Below are positions 1 through 7,951 of a DNA stretch of 10,503 bases, one piece after another. A program made the translations under genes and the position numbers. The notes under the pieces are model-generated. The model was not told the origin of the DNA and did no database searches. It saw only the letters and a program-made list of their open reading frames with translations. The number at the start of each line of letters is the position of its first letter. Position 1 is the first letter of the stretch. The DNA is taken from contig JAZLLH010000012.1 in the NCBI GenBank assembly GCA_045598025.1, positions 1-10,503 of the forward strand, given 5' to 3'. The DNA is from UBA1195 sp045598025. Its GTDB lineage: Bacteria; Bacteroidota; Bacteroidia; Bacteroidales; WCHB1-69.

Positions 1-938
1 AGCATTTCCTCAGGCAATCCGGATGAAACGAACTGCCTTGTTTGATTCGTAAATTCAACGGCCAGCTCTTCAACACTTTTTGACAAGTCAAAATCACTGC
101 CGATTGGGAACGCCTGCGACACATTGCCCATGAAACACTCGTCAATTCCTTTGCATCTGCCGCGCATGTCCAAAATGGTTATATATTTGAATGTCTTGTG
201 TTTGGGTAGATGTTCATAGAATTTTTTTGCCGCAATGGCAGTGAGGATGCCATGTGTGCCTGCGCCACTTTTCTTTTTGTACGTCTCAATTTCGTCTTGC
301 GGCACAACGATGCTGAAAGTATCCTTGACGGCTTCGTTTTTCCTTGCATACCACAGCATTTTCAAAAGTTGTTTGAGACCGATCTTCACCCAACCTTGCT
401 GAGTTATTTTGGATAAGGTTTCCTCTTTTGAATATGCATCAGGCGATGGGAGCCGGCTTTGGTCAAGTATCATTGGTGTAATGTCATTGCCTTTGCAAAG
501 TTCCGCCCATTGACCGATGATTTTATAGAAAGTGTGTGCATCCATCAAGGCGTGCGCGGCCTGGACGAAGAGCACGTACCCGTCGCTGAGGTACGCCAAA
601 GCAACAGCAAACGGCTGGCTTTTCCCTTTTTTGAAATTCTTGATATCAAAAGGTTTCACCATCGACCATGCAAGTTTTGCATTGCCGCAGACATCGGCCA
701 TGCTGTACCCTTTGGCCTCGATTTCTTCCAAAGGAATCGTGCCGACGGCGTTTTCCTCCCACTCCACCGATTTCGTTTCAGGATTGTATTTTCCCGTAAG
801 ATATGGGTAAGTCGCGGCGATTGGTGCAAGTGTTTTCTTCAGTTTTTCGACTTCGGGCATGTTTTCATACACCCAGGCGCCTTTGATTGTCATGCCCAGG
901 CAGAACAGGTCCGAAGAAGATAATTTCCAGGTTTTCAT
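1..938 (-). CDS. BAHD-like acyltransferase, C-terminal part outside the window
   Basis: This is an open frame of 312 codons from ATG at 938 that runs off the left window edge. I translated it by hand on the minus strand and found no stop. It contains HALMD (residues 129-133), which fits the HxxxD catalytic motif of CoA-dependent acyltransferases of the BAHD/condensation superfamily (PF02458-like), followed by a WAELC segment usual after that motif. Residues 257-272 hold DMRGR and, a few residues on, MGN, matching the conserved D-x-R ... GN stretch of BAHD enzymes. The second family signature (DFGWG) would lie beyond the window, which fits the usual length of about 430-460 residues. No signal peptide is visible, so it is probably cytoplasmic. 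BAHD enzymes transfer acyl groups from acyl-CoA to hydroxyls or amines; the substrate here is unknown. It starts 42 nt after the DUF4932 gene and may share its transcript. A condensation-domain or wax-synthase-like relative is the alternative. Confidence 0.75.
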   Translation of the reverse strand, partial: MKTWKLSSSDLFCLGMTIKGAWVYENMPEVEKLKKTLAPIAATYPYLTGKYNPETKSVEWEENAVGTIPLEEIEAKGYSMADVCGNAKLAWSMVKPFDIKNFKKGKSQPFAVALAYLSDGYVLFVQAAHALMDAHTFYKIIGQWAELCKGNDITPMILDQSRLPSPDAYSKEETLSKITQQGWVKIGLKQLLKMLWYARKNEAVKDTFSIVVPQDEIETYKKKSGAGTHGILTAIAAKKFYEHLPKHKTFKYITILDMRGRCKGIDECFMGNVSQAFPIGSDFDLSKSVEELAVEFTNQTRQFVSSGLPEEM

Positions 939-980
939 GTTTCAGTGTTTCAAATCAAAAAACAATGTTTTTGCTAGCCT

Positions 981-2408
981 TTAATCTCCCGTTGTGAAAT
1001 CAATGTTCAGGGTTTCGCCGGCGGTATATCCGTCGGCCGTGCGGTAATAACTGCCCAGAATGGAAAAGGAATACAGGGTATGCGGTTCCAGATCCAGCAG
1101 TATGGTCTGCACGGTCATGCTTTCATTCCAATCGAATGATTCCATCAGGCTATAGGCCAACGTAGGAAATTCTCCGTTTTTCCGTCCTTCTCCCAGGGCG
1201 ATAACCGGACGCATGGGCTTGCTGAAGGTAATCACCAGCTTGAACCTTCCGCTGGGAATCAGCGAATCGCCGTCCGCGATGTTGCAGGTATAGGTTGCTG
1301 TGTTTCGCACCGCTTCAGCCTTGGCCTTGGCCAGGTCGCGGCAGGAAAAAGCATTGACTGTCCGGATATAGACCGGCATGAAATCCTCCATGACGGCGTA
1401 TTTCTCCCGCTGACGTTCATAGTTTCCCAGCTGCTCCACGATATCGGCGGTCAGCGGAAAGCCCATCAGCCTCTGTTCGCCGATAAGCCGGCCCCTTTCC
1501 GCCTCCTTGCCGTGCGACAGCTGGTAACGGATAACGCAGGAACGCACAAAGGTTTCGTCCAGCATGATTTGCGGTCCTGTATACGCCTGGAGAATGAGCT
1601 TGTCCTTCTCCAGTTCAAAAAGCGCAGCGGCATTTTTCTTCATTTTTTTCCAATACTTGGCATCCAAGGCATTGCAATAGGAATGACAGCACTCATGCAC
1701 CAGAATGGGCAACACGACCTCCTCCGGATAATCCAGTTTGCCCTCGCTGTCCATGCGGCAGCAGCCGATGACGGGCGTAAGCCGCACGCCGCCGTTGCAC
1801 ATGGGCTCCGAACAGCCGTAATTGTTTTCACCATTCAGCAGGCTCAGTATTACACGGAATTCCGAATTTTGCGCTCTGGGACCGAAAAAACGGTCGAACC
1901 ACTGCAGGTCGAAGGAATCGGCCGCCTGGCAGAAAGCCTGTACAGCTTCCTGACGTATGGGTTCCGTAGACACATACCACTGATGAAAATGACTCTTGCG
2001 GTAGAAATCCTCCAGCAACGGCAAAAATTCCTCCTGCTGTGCCTGGCTCCACCGGCTGAAAGAACGGTCGGCTTCGTGCTGAAGCTGCGCATCGAAAGTC
2101 AGCCGGCCATCCGCTGAAATCAACAGGTGCAGTCCATAACTCATCACAGCATCGTATCCGATGCCCGAATGACGGTATTTCCTGACCAGGGAAAAGACTT
2201 CATGTTCCTCAAAGGGAGCAAAACAGGAATCCACGGCAGAGGCATACCCTTCCACCATACAGTGTCTGTATTCCTCACAACCAGCCATGCGGAACACCAC
2301 ACTCAAAAGATCCACCCGCTCATCAAAGGACACGGGAATCACAGTCTGGGTCCGGCCTACAGAAAAAACAAAAACTAAAAAAAAGATAAATGAAACTATT
2401 TTTTTCAT
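981..2408 (-). CDS. Secreted DUF4932 protein, putative zinc metallopeptidase
   Basis: The longest frame opens at 2438, but I prefer the ATG at 2408. It gives a clean signal peptide: MKK, a hydrophobic core, then a cut near GRTQ. The mature protein begins with DERVDLLSVVFRMAG and continues to YDAVMSYGLHL, the N-terminal pattern I associate with the Bacteroidetes family DUF4932. A HExxH motif, HECCH, lies at residues 248-252 counted from the upstream Met (238-242 from the preferred start), preceded by a hydrophobic strand and followed by SYCNAL. This is the zinc-binding and catalytic signature of gluzincin-type peptidases. Residues about 397-483 (upstream numbering) contain VITFSKPM and end in a beta-rich tail resembling a bacterial Ig-like (Big_5) domain. 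Cysteines are numerous around the active site. The protein is likely periplasmic or exported. Its substrate is unknown, and peptidase activity is inferred from the motif only. It lies 67 nt downstream of the EamA gene and 42 nt upstream of the acyltransferase gene. Confidence 0.82.
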   Translation of the reverse strand: MKKIVSFIFFLVFVFSVGRTQTVIPVSFDERVDLLSVVFRMAGCEEYRHCMVEGYASAVDSCFAPFEEHEVFSLVRKYRHSGIGYDAVMSYGLHLLISADGRLTFDAQLQHEADRSFSRWSQAQQEEFLPLLEDFYRKSHFHQWYVSTEPIRQEAVQAFCQAADSFDLQWFDRFFGPRAQNSEFRVILSLLNGENNYGCSEPMCNGGVRLTPVIGCCRMDSEGKLDYPEEVVLPILVHECCHSYCNALDAKYWKKMKKNAAALFELEKDKLILQAYTGPQIMLDETFVRSCVIRYQLSHGKEAERGRLIGEQRLMGFPLTADIVEQLGNYERQREKYAVMEDFMPVYIRTVNAFSCRDLAKAKAEAVRNTATYTCNIADGDSLIPSGRFKLVITFSKPMRPVIALGEGRKNGEFPTLAYSLMESFDWNESMTVQTILLDLEPHTLYSFSILGSYYRTADGYTAGETLNIDFTTGD

Positions 2409-2475
2409 AAAAACGGGAATTTGTTCACTATATCTCAAGATAACGGCATTCGGGAAACAATATTGCAGAATTCCG

Positions 2476-3387
2476 CTATGACATGGCAGCCCGGCTCCGA
2501 TTGACCAAAATCACGCCGGCAAATACCAATACGGCAGCCACAACCTTTTGCCAGGTGAGCCGGTCCATACCCAGACAGATGCTCATCACACAGGCAATCA
2601 TCGGCTGCAGATAGGAATACATGCTCACTACAGTCGGCCGCAGGCGCTGCTGTCCGATTGGAATGAAAAAATAAGCGAGAAAAGTGGAACACAATATCAG
2701 ATAGCCCAGTTCAAACAGCCACTGAGAAGGCACGGAGGCAAACGAAAGCCGCGACAACTCCGGAATATCAAAAGGCACCGATGCCAGCATGGAAAACAGA
2801 AACATCCATTTCATGAAGGTGACCACATGGTAACGGGAAATCAAACGCTTGAACAGTCCCAGATACAGGGCAAAACAGGTACAGTTCAGAATCATCAGCA
2901 CAATGCCTTCCGGCTGTGATTTTTCGACGCCATTGGAAGAATGTACAGTATTCATAATCAGGAAAACAACTCCTGCAAAACTCAAAGCGACTCCTCCGGC
3001 CTTTTTCCATGTGATGGGTTCCTTCAGATAAGCAGCTGCCACAAACATGACCAGAATAGGCGTAATGGCCGTGATGATGGATACATCCACCGGCGTGGTC
3101 AGGATAATGGCTTTCAAAAAAAGTATCTGCGTCAGATACAACCCCAGCATGGATGCAAAAAAAGTCATCAGCAGATCCCGGGGAGCCATTTTTTCCTTAG
3201 GCAGAAAAAGGGAAAACGCCCAAAACAGCAAGCAGGCTCCCATGGAACGGAAACAGAACAGACCCAAAGGAGAAATCCAATGTGCATTGGCCAAATCCTT
3301 ACAAATGATAATGTTGAAGCCAAAAATCGTATAAGCGGCCGCCACAGCCAAATGCCCTATCCATTTACGTTCTTTCTGCATAAGCAT
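2476..3387 (-). CDS. EamA/DMT-superfamily transporter
   Basis: A 303-residue inner-membrane protein with about ten hydrophobic segments arranged as two EamA repeats (roughly residues 10-147 and 160-297). Diagnostic stretches are TTPVDVSIITAITPILV with YLKEP in the first repeat, and PTVVSMYSYLQPMIACV followed by a GVILVNR end in the second. Length and layout are those of full drug/metabolite transporters such as RhaT- or YdcZ-like exporters; metabolite or amino-acid efflux is the usual role, but the substrate cannot be read from sequence. Two Met codons lie close together (3387 and 3381). The first is 3 nt after the stop of the MATE-LRR gene and the second 9 nt after it, so translation is probably coupled to that gene. 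The run of two exporters in a row suggests a shared export job, which is inference. Confidence 0.92.
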   Translation of the reverse strand: MLMQKERKWIGHLAVAAAYTIFGFNIIICKDLANAHWISPLGLFCFRSMGACLLFWAFSLFLPKEKMAPRDLLMTFFASMLGLYLTQILFLKAIILTTPVDVSIITAITPILVMFVAAAYLKEPITWKKAGGVALSFAGVVFLIMNTVHSSNGVEKSQPEGIVLMILNCTCFALYLGLFKRLISRYHVVTFMKWMFLFSMLASVPFDIPELSRLSFASVPSQWLFELGYLILCSTFLAYFFIPIGQQRLRPTVVSMYSYLQPMIACVMSICLGMDRLTWQKVVAAVLVFAGVILVNRSRAAMS

Positions 3388-3390
3388 GAT

Positions 3391-5334
3391 TTAATGTCCA
3401 CAACCACAAGATGAAGAAAACAGAAATCGGGCATGAGGAAGCAGGGACTGCATTTGTTCCTGATAATACGCATCCATCATCACCACCCTCAAATCCACCA
3501 TGTGCAGACTGCCGTCCAAGGCCCGGATTTCCTCCGGCAATTCCTTGATCAGAGTACTCCACAAATCCAGATATTCCAGGTGTTCCAGACCCGAAATGGT
3601 TTTCGGGAGATAAGCCAGAGGATTCCGATTCAGTCGGAGAACTCTCAACTGGGACAGATGACCCAATTCCGGTGGCATATAATTGATTTTGTTGTTTGAA
3701 AGATCCAATACAAACAGTTGCTCCAATGCAAACAGCTCCTGCGGAACCGATTTCATCCGCAAACGGGAGAGATGCAGTTCCCTCAAATGAGGGAAGGAGG
3801 ACAGATACGAGTCCAGACTGTCCGGCAAATACTGCAGTTTCAGCCGTACAACTTCCTCAACCTGTACTTTTCCCTTGTCCACATCCCTGGAAACATACAG
3901 CGGAAGGGCAGCCAGGGTGCTGCTGTCATAAACAGAAAGGGCATGTCCGGTGCTTTCCTGGGCATTGACCGTCAGCATCAGACACAAGCCCGCCCCTATT
4001 CCCATTATCCGTTTGGGAAAAGCTGCTGAAAAACAAACAATCCCGGACTGGCGCATGGAGCGGTAGAAAAACACCGACTGCAGCAGCCCCCGAAAGGCCA
4101 GGTAGCACATGAAGGCCAGCCAAAGCGCATGATTACCCCACAGAGATTTCAGGGAGTAATACACAACGAAAAACACCAAAGTAGAAACAAACATGGAATT
4201 CCGCATCAACTTGGAAGCCGTAGCTCCTATCAGTATGCCATCCCAAAGGAAAGCGGCAAAACTCACCAGCGGAATCACCAGCACCCATCCGTAGTAACGG
4301 CGCGCGAAAGCGACCACAGCGGCCTCGTCCGTAAAAAGACGCAGCAAACCGTCTCCGAAAAAGGCGTAAGCTCCCACAAAGAGCAGACTGAGTCCCAATC
4401 CCCACAGAAACAGATAACGGATTGTCTTTTGCATGCCGTCGCGATTTTTTGCCCCCACGTATTTTCCCACCAGGGATTCCCCCGCATAGGCAAAGCCGTC
4501 CATCACATAGGAAAACAGCGTAAAAAACTGCATCAGCAGCGTATTGGCGGAAAGATAATCATCTCCCATTCTGGCTCCGGCCGCCGGAATGAAACTGAAC
4601 ACGGCAATCAGACAGAGCGTGCGCAGAAAAATATCGGCATTGACCTTGAAAAAGGAAAGCATTTTTTCTCTGGAAAAAATCTCCTTCCAGGAAAAATACG
4701 CTGCATACGAACGGTAATGCCGAATCCAGAACAGCACGGCCACCAACAGCCCGGCATATTGTGCGCACACCGTGCCCAAAGCGACTCCGAGAATCTTCAT
4801 TTTCAGGACAAAGACAAAAAACAGACTCAGCAGTATGTTGGAAATATCCATAAAAATGGCAATCCACATCGGCACCTTGGAATTCTGCATTCCGATAAAC
4901 CAGCCTTTGAAAGCGTAAAGGCTCAATAAAGCCGGAGCCGACCAGATGCAGATGTGAAAATACTGTGCGGCCACCGTTTCCACCTCCGCACTTCCGCTGA
5001 CAATGCGAAACACCAACAATCGGATGGGATATTGCAGCACAATCAGCAGCAAAGCCGCAGACAAACCGATGCAGAGCGCGCGCGACAGAATGTGCATGGC
5101 CTCTTTATCCTGTCGGGCACCGTAAGCCTGGGCGGTAAGGCCGCTCGTCCCCATCCTCAGGAAACCGAAATTCCAATAAATCATATTGAAAATCATGGTA
5201 CCCAACGCAATGGCTCCGATATAGACCGGGGATCCCATGTGGCCTACAATAGCCAAATCGACCATGCCCAGCAAGGGCACGGTCAATGTGGTGATGATGT
5301 TCGGTATCGCGAGTCGGAGAATTTCCCTGTTCAC
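3391..5334 (-). CDS. MATE-family efflux transporter fused to leucine-rich repeats
   Basis: One uninterrupted frame of 647 codons begins with GTG at 5334, 21 nt after the mreB stop; the next in-frame Met (residue 24) would cut the first helix. Residues 1 to about 430 are a full MATE transporter of the DinF/NorM type. They include the N-terminal LAIPNIITTLTVPLLGMVDLAIVG-like helix, the MGTSGLTAQAYGA segment, and a second half with SANTLLMQF, DGFAYAGESLVGKYVGA and WDGILIGATASKLMRNS. Members are normally about 440 residues long and export cationic drugs or metabolites using Na+ or H+. Residues 441-460 form KR plus a short hydrophobic core ending in NAQ, like a signal peptide. Residues 517-608 hold four 23-residue leucine-rich repeats, and the protein ends CGCGH. 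The fusion is odd: either a true two-domain protein whose LRR part is placed in the periplasm by an extra helix, or two genes joined by loss of a stop codon. An internal ATG at 4005 could start a separate LRR protein. Confidence 0.9.
   Translation of the reverse strand: MNREILRLAIPNIITTLTVPLLGMVDLAIVGHMGSPVYIGAIALGTMIFNMIYWNFGFLRMGTSGLTAQAYGARQDKEAMHILSRALCIGLSAALLLIVLQYPIRLLVFRIVSGSAEVETVAAQYFHICIWSAPALLSLYAFKGWFIGMQNSKVPMWIAIFMDISNILLSLFFVFVLKMKILGVALGTVCAQYAGLLVAVLFWIRHYRSYAAYFSWKEIFSREKMLSFFKVNADIFLRTLCLIAVFSFIPAAGARMGDDYLSANTLLMQFFTLFSYVMDGFAYAGESLVGKYVGAKNRDGMQKTIRYLFLWGLGLSLLFVGAYAFFGDGLLRLFTDEAAVVAFARRYYGWVLVIPLVSFAAFLWDGILIGATASKLMRNSMFVSTLVFFVVYYSLKSLWGNHALWLAFMCYLAFRGLLQSVFFYRSMRQSGIVCFSAAFPKRIMGIGAGLCLMLTVNAQESTGHALSVYDSSTLAALPLYVSRDVDKGKVQVEEVVRLKLQYLPDSLDSYLSSFPHLRELHLSRLRMKSVPQELFALEQLFVLDLSNNKINYMPPELGHLSQLRVLRLNRNPLAYLPKTISGLEHLEYLDLWSTLIKELPEEIRALDGSLHMVDLRVVMMDAYYQEQMQSLLPHARFLFSSSCGCGH
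3511..3786 (-). repeat. Four tandem 23-residue leucine-rich repeats (69-nt coding period)
   Basis: Within the C-terminal part of the MATE-LRR frame, residues 517-539, 540-562, 563-585 and 586-608 align as units of the form LxxLxLxxxxLxxLPxxLxxLxx. Examples are LFVLDLSNNKINYMPPELGH and LRVLRLNRNPLAYLP. The spacing is exactly 23 residues each time. A degenerate fifth unit starts near residue 609. This is the bacterial LRR pattern with PxxL/I in the second half of the unit, typical of protein-binding surfaces. The preceding segment (461-516) probably forms an N-terminal cap. Confidence 0.88.
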
Positions 5335-5355
5335 GACGGCAAGATTTGAAACTTC

Positions 5356-6381
5356 CTACTTGATCAGGAAGGGGAAACGGTCAAAATTCTTCAGAGCAAC
5401 AGCTGTTCCGCGTGCCACGGCCCGCAGAGGCTCCTCCGCCACATGGATGGGAAGTTGGGTCTTCAGATGCAGGCGCTTGTCCAGTCCCCTCAGCAGAGAA
5501 CCGCCTCCGGCCAGATAGATACCGGAATTGTAAATATCCGCAGAAAGTTCAGGAGGTGTTTTTTCCAATGCATTCAACACGGCCACTTCCACTTGGGAAA
5601 TGGATTTATCCAAAGCCTCTGCTATTTCCTGATGGGTAATTTTGATAGCCTTGGGAATACCGGTCAGCAAATCGCGTCCGTGAACTTCGTAAGGCTCCGG
5701 AGCATCTTCCAGATCCGTCATGGCAGCACCCACATGAATCTTGACCAGTTCGGCCGTGCGTTCACCGATGGACATGTTGTATTCCCGACGGATATAGTCT
5801 ACGATATCCTGATTGAATTCATCGCCGGCCGTCTTGATGGATGTCTGCTGGACGATGCCACCCAAAGAGATTACGGCAATTTCGCTGGTACCACCGCCGA
5901 TATCCACCACGATGTTTCCGTCGGGTTCAAGCACATCCAGTCCAATGCCGATGGCAGCTGCCATGGGTTCATATATCAGGCGCACATCACGGGCACCTGC
6001 CTGTTCTGCGGAATCCCGCACAGCCCGTTCCTCTACTTCCGTAATGCCGGAAGGGATGCAGACCACCACTTTCAGAGAAGGGGGAAACAGACTTTTCTGC
6101 CGATTGTTCATTTTTCGCAAAAATTCCACCAGCATCAGTTCGGCGGCCTGGAAATCGGCTATGACTCCGTCCTTCAACGGACGGATGACCTGTATATTCT
6201 CATGGGTACGGCCCTGCATACGCAAAGCTTCATCACCGACAGCCTGCAGGCGTCCTGTGGTGCGGTTGATGGCAATGATGGACGGTTCGTCCACTACAAT
6301 CTGGTCATTGTGTACGATCAGGGTATTGGCCGTTCCCAAATCAACGGCTATTTCTTTGGTAAAAAAGGAAAACATTCCCAT
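5356..6381 (-). CDS. mreB: Rod shape-determining protein MreB
   Basis: This 341-residue protein has the full bacterial actin fold. Phosphate-1 loop DLGTANT is at residues 14-20, the IYEPMAAAIG stretch with the catalytic-type Glu is at 136-145, phosphate-2 loop DIGGGTSEIAV is at 160-170, and adenosine loop LAGGGSLLRGL is at 290-300. The N-terminus (MGMFSFFTKE) is amphipathic, as in MreB proteins that bind the inner membrane directly. MreB polymers guide lateral peptidoglycan synthesis by the elongasome. Start and length are those of the family. It follows purH by 32 nt, a pairing common in Bacteroidales, and is probably transcribed with it. Unlike the usual arrangement, mreC does not follow; a MATE-LRR gene does, after 21 nt. 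Confidence 0.98.
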   Translation of the reverse strand: MGMFSFFTKEIAVDLGTANTLIVHNDQIVVDEPSIIAINRTTGRLQAVGDEALRMQGRTHENIQVIRPLKDGVIADFQAAELMLVEFLRKMNNRQKSLFPPSLKVVVCIPSGITEVEERAVRDSAEQAGARDVRLIYEPMAAAIGIGLDVLEPDGNIVVDIGGGTSEIAVISLGGIVQQTSIKTAGDEFNQDIVDYIRREYNMSIGERTAELVKIHVGAAMTDLEDAPEPYEVHGRDLLTGIPKAIKITHQEIAEALDKSISQVEVAVLNALEKTPPELSADIYNSGIYLAGGGSLLRGLDKRLHLKTQLPIHVAEEPLRAVARGTAVALKNFDRFPFLIK

Positions 6382-6413
6382 TTTCTTCTGTATTTGAAGG
6401 TTGCTAAAAAATT

Positions 6414-7892
6414 CTAATGTTTGAAATGACGTACACCGGTAAACACCATCCCGATACCGTGCTCATTGCAGGCATCCACAGATTCCTGGTCACGGATGGA
6501 ACCGCCCGGCTGCATAATCGCTGTAATTCCCTCTTTGGCAGCCATGTCCACACAGTCACGGAAAGGGAAATAGGCATCCGAAGCCAAAACGGCGCCATTC
6601 AAATCGAAATGGAAACGATGCGCTTTTTCCACGGCATGTTCCAAAGCATCCACACGGGAAGTCTGTCCCATACCGGAAGCCAGCAACTGTTTGTTCTTTA
6701 CCAGAACGATAGCGTTCGATTTGGTATGTTTGACCAGTTTGTTGGCAAAGAAAAGATCGTCCAGTTCGGCTTTGCTCGGACGCTGTTCTGTCGGATATTT
6801 CAATGTGTCCACACATTCGATGGAAAAATCCCTTTCCTGCTCCAGTTCACCGTTCAACAGGGTGCGACATTGTCTGCATTGCAGCACATTGCCTTTCTGA
6901 CGCAGCAGGATTCGGTTCTTTTTGCTTTCCAGCAAAGTGAGGGCTTCGGGTTCAAAATCGGGAGCTATCAGCACTTCGAAAAAGACCTTGTTGATCTCGG
7001 TGGCCGTAGCCATGTCTATTTTTGCATTGCAGACGAAAACGCCGCCAAAAGCCGACACCGGGTCACAGGCCAAAGCGTCCGTCCAGGCCTGTAGCAGGGA
7101 GGAACGCTGAGCCACACCGCAGGCGTTGGTGTGCTTGATAATGGCGAAACTGTATTCGTCCAAATCGGCAATCAGCCCCATAGCGGCATCAATATCCACC
7201 AGGTTGTTGTAGGAAATCTCCTTTCCATGCAATTGTTCGAAAGCTTCGTCCAGATTGCCGTAGAACGTGGCTTTCTGATGAGGATTTTCTCCATAGCGCA
7301 ACGACTTGCTTCCTTCAAAATACCGATGGATAGCCGTATCGTAATGGGAGGAAACCCTGAAACAGCGTTCGGCAAACAGACGGCGCTGTTCCTCCGTGGT
7401 TTCGCCCCGGCCTTCCTTCAGCAGGGAAATCAGGTCTCCGTAATAGGCCTTGGAAGGACAGCAGAGCACGTCCTTGTAATTTTTGGCGGAAGCTCGAATC
7501 AGCGAAATGCCTCCGATATCTATTTTTTCTATGATTTCAGCCGTATCATCGGTATGGGCCAAGGTATCCTCGAAAGGATAGAGATCCACCACCACCAGAT
7601 CAATGGCTGGAATATGGTATTGCTCCGCCTGACGCACGTCTTCGGCTTCTTCCCGACGATACAGTATGCCACCCATGATACCCGGATGCAAGGTTTTTAC
7701 CCGGCCTCCGAAAATGGACGGATAACCGGTCACTTCTTCAATGTCGGTGGCTTCCACTCCGTTCTCACGCAAATAGCGATACGTCCCTCCCGTAGAAAAA
7801 ATACGGACGCCGCAATCCTTTAACGCGGCCGCAATATCTAAAATCTGTGCCTTGTCATACACTGTAAGCAAGGCATTCTGAATCTTTTTCAT
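6414..7892 (-). CDS. purH: Bifunctional AICAR transformylase / IMP cyclohydrolase
   Basis: A complete 492-residue PurH. The N-terminal IMP cyclohydrolase (MGS-like) domain covers roughly residues 1-190, with FSTGGTYRYL (32-41), GRVKTLHPGIMGGIL (63-77), DLYPFE and IDIGGISLIRASAKN (125-138). The C-terminal AICAR transformylase domain holds RYGENPHQKA (199-208), the catalytic Lys-His in IKHTNACG (252-259), DPVSAFGG (277-284), and the end motifs GMGQTSRVDA and SDAYFPF. It carries out the last two steps of de novo purine synthesis: formylation of AICAR using 10-formyl-THF, then ring closure to IMP. Start ATG at 7892 is preceded by an AGAGG stretch that could act as a ribosome-binding site. The gene has its own promoter candidate upstream and probably heads the transcript containing mreB. 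Confidence 0.98.
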   Translation of the reverse strand: MKKIQNALLTVYDKAQILDIAAALKDCGVRIFSTGGTYRYLRENGVEATDIEEVTGYPSIFGGRVKTLHPGIMGGILYRREEAEDVRQAEQYHIPAIDLVVVDLYPFEDTLAHTDDTAEIIEKIDIGGISLIRASAKNYKDVLCCPSKAYYGDLISLLKEGRGETTEEQRRLFAERCFRVSSHYDTAIHRYFEGSKSLRYGENPHQKATFYGNLDEAFEQLHGKEISYNNLVDIDAAMGLIADLDEYSFAIIKHTNACGVAQRSSLLQAWTDALACDPVSAFGGVFVCNAKIDMATATEINKVFFEVLIAPDFEPEALTLLESKKNRILLRQKGNVLQCRQCRTLLNGELEQERDFSIECVDTLKYPTEQRPSKAELDDLFFANKLVKHTKSNAIVLVKNKQLLASGMGQTSRVDALEHAVEKAHRFHFDLNGAVLASDAYFPFRDCVDMAAKEGITAIMQPGGSIRDQESVDACNEHGIGMVFTGVRHFKH

Positions 7893-7951
7893 CCTCTATC
7901 TACTCTAATCTATATTTGTTGAAAACATACAATACACTGAATCAAGCAAAT

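Noticed and set aside
459..923. 154-residue plus-strand open frame opposite the acyltransferase
   Set aside because: It lies fully antisense to a frame with clear BAHD motifs, and its translation shows no recognisable domain.
951..958. TTGATTTG on the minus strand as a -7 box for the acyltransferase gene
   Set aside because: One mismatch to TAnnTTTG, no -33 box, and it would leave a leader of only a few nucleotides; read-through from the upstream gene is simpler.
1512..2117. 201-residue plus-strand open frame
   Set aside because: Antisense shadow of the DUF4932 gene with low-complexity, unstructured-looking content.
2431..2442. Short inverted repeat TATCT-CA-AGATA between the EamA and DUF4932 genes
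   Set aside because: Five-base arms in AT-rich DNA are expected by chance and no promoter match supports it.
4129..4929. 266-residue plus-strand open frame rich in His, Gln and Lys
   Set aside because: Antisense to the MATE helices; the composition is what the complement of hydrophobic codons gives.
5443..6417. 324-residue plus-strand open frame
   Set aside because: Antisense to mreB, whose motifs are unambiguous.
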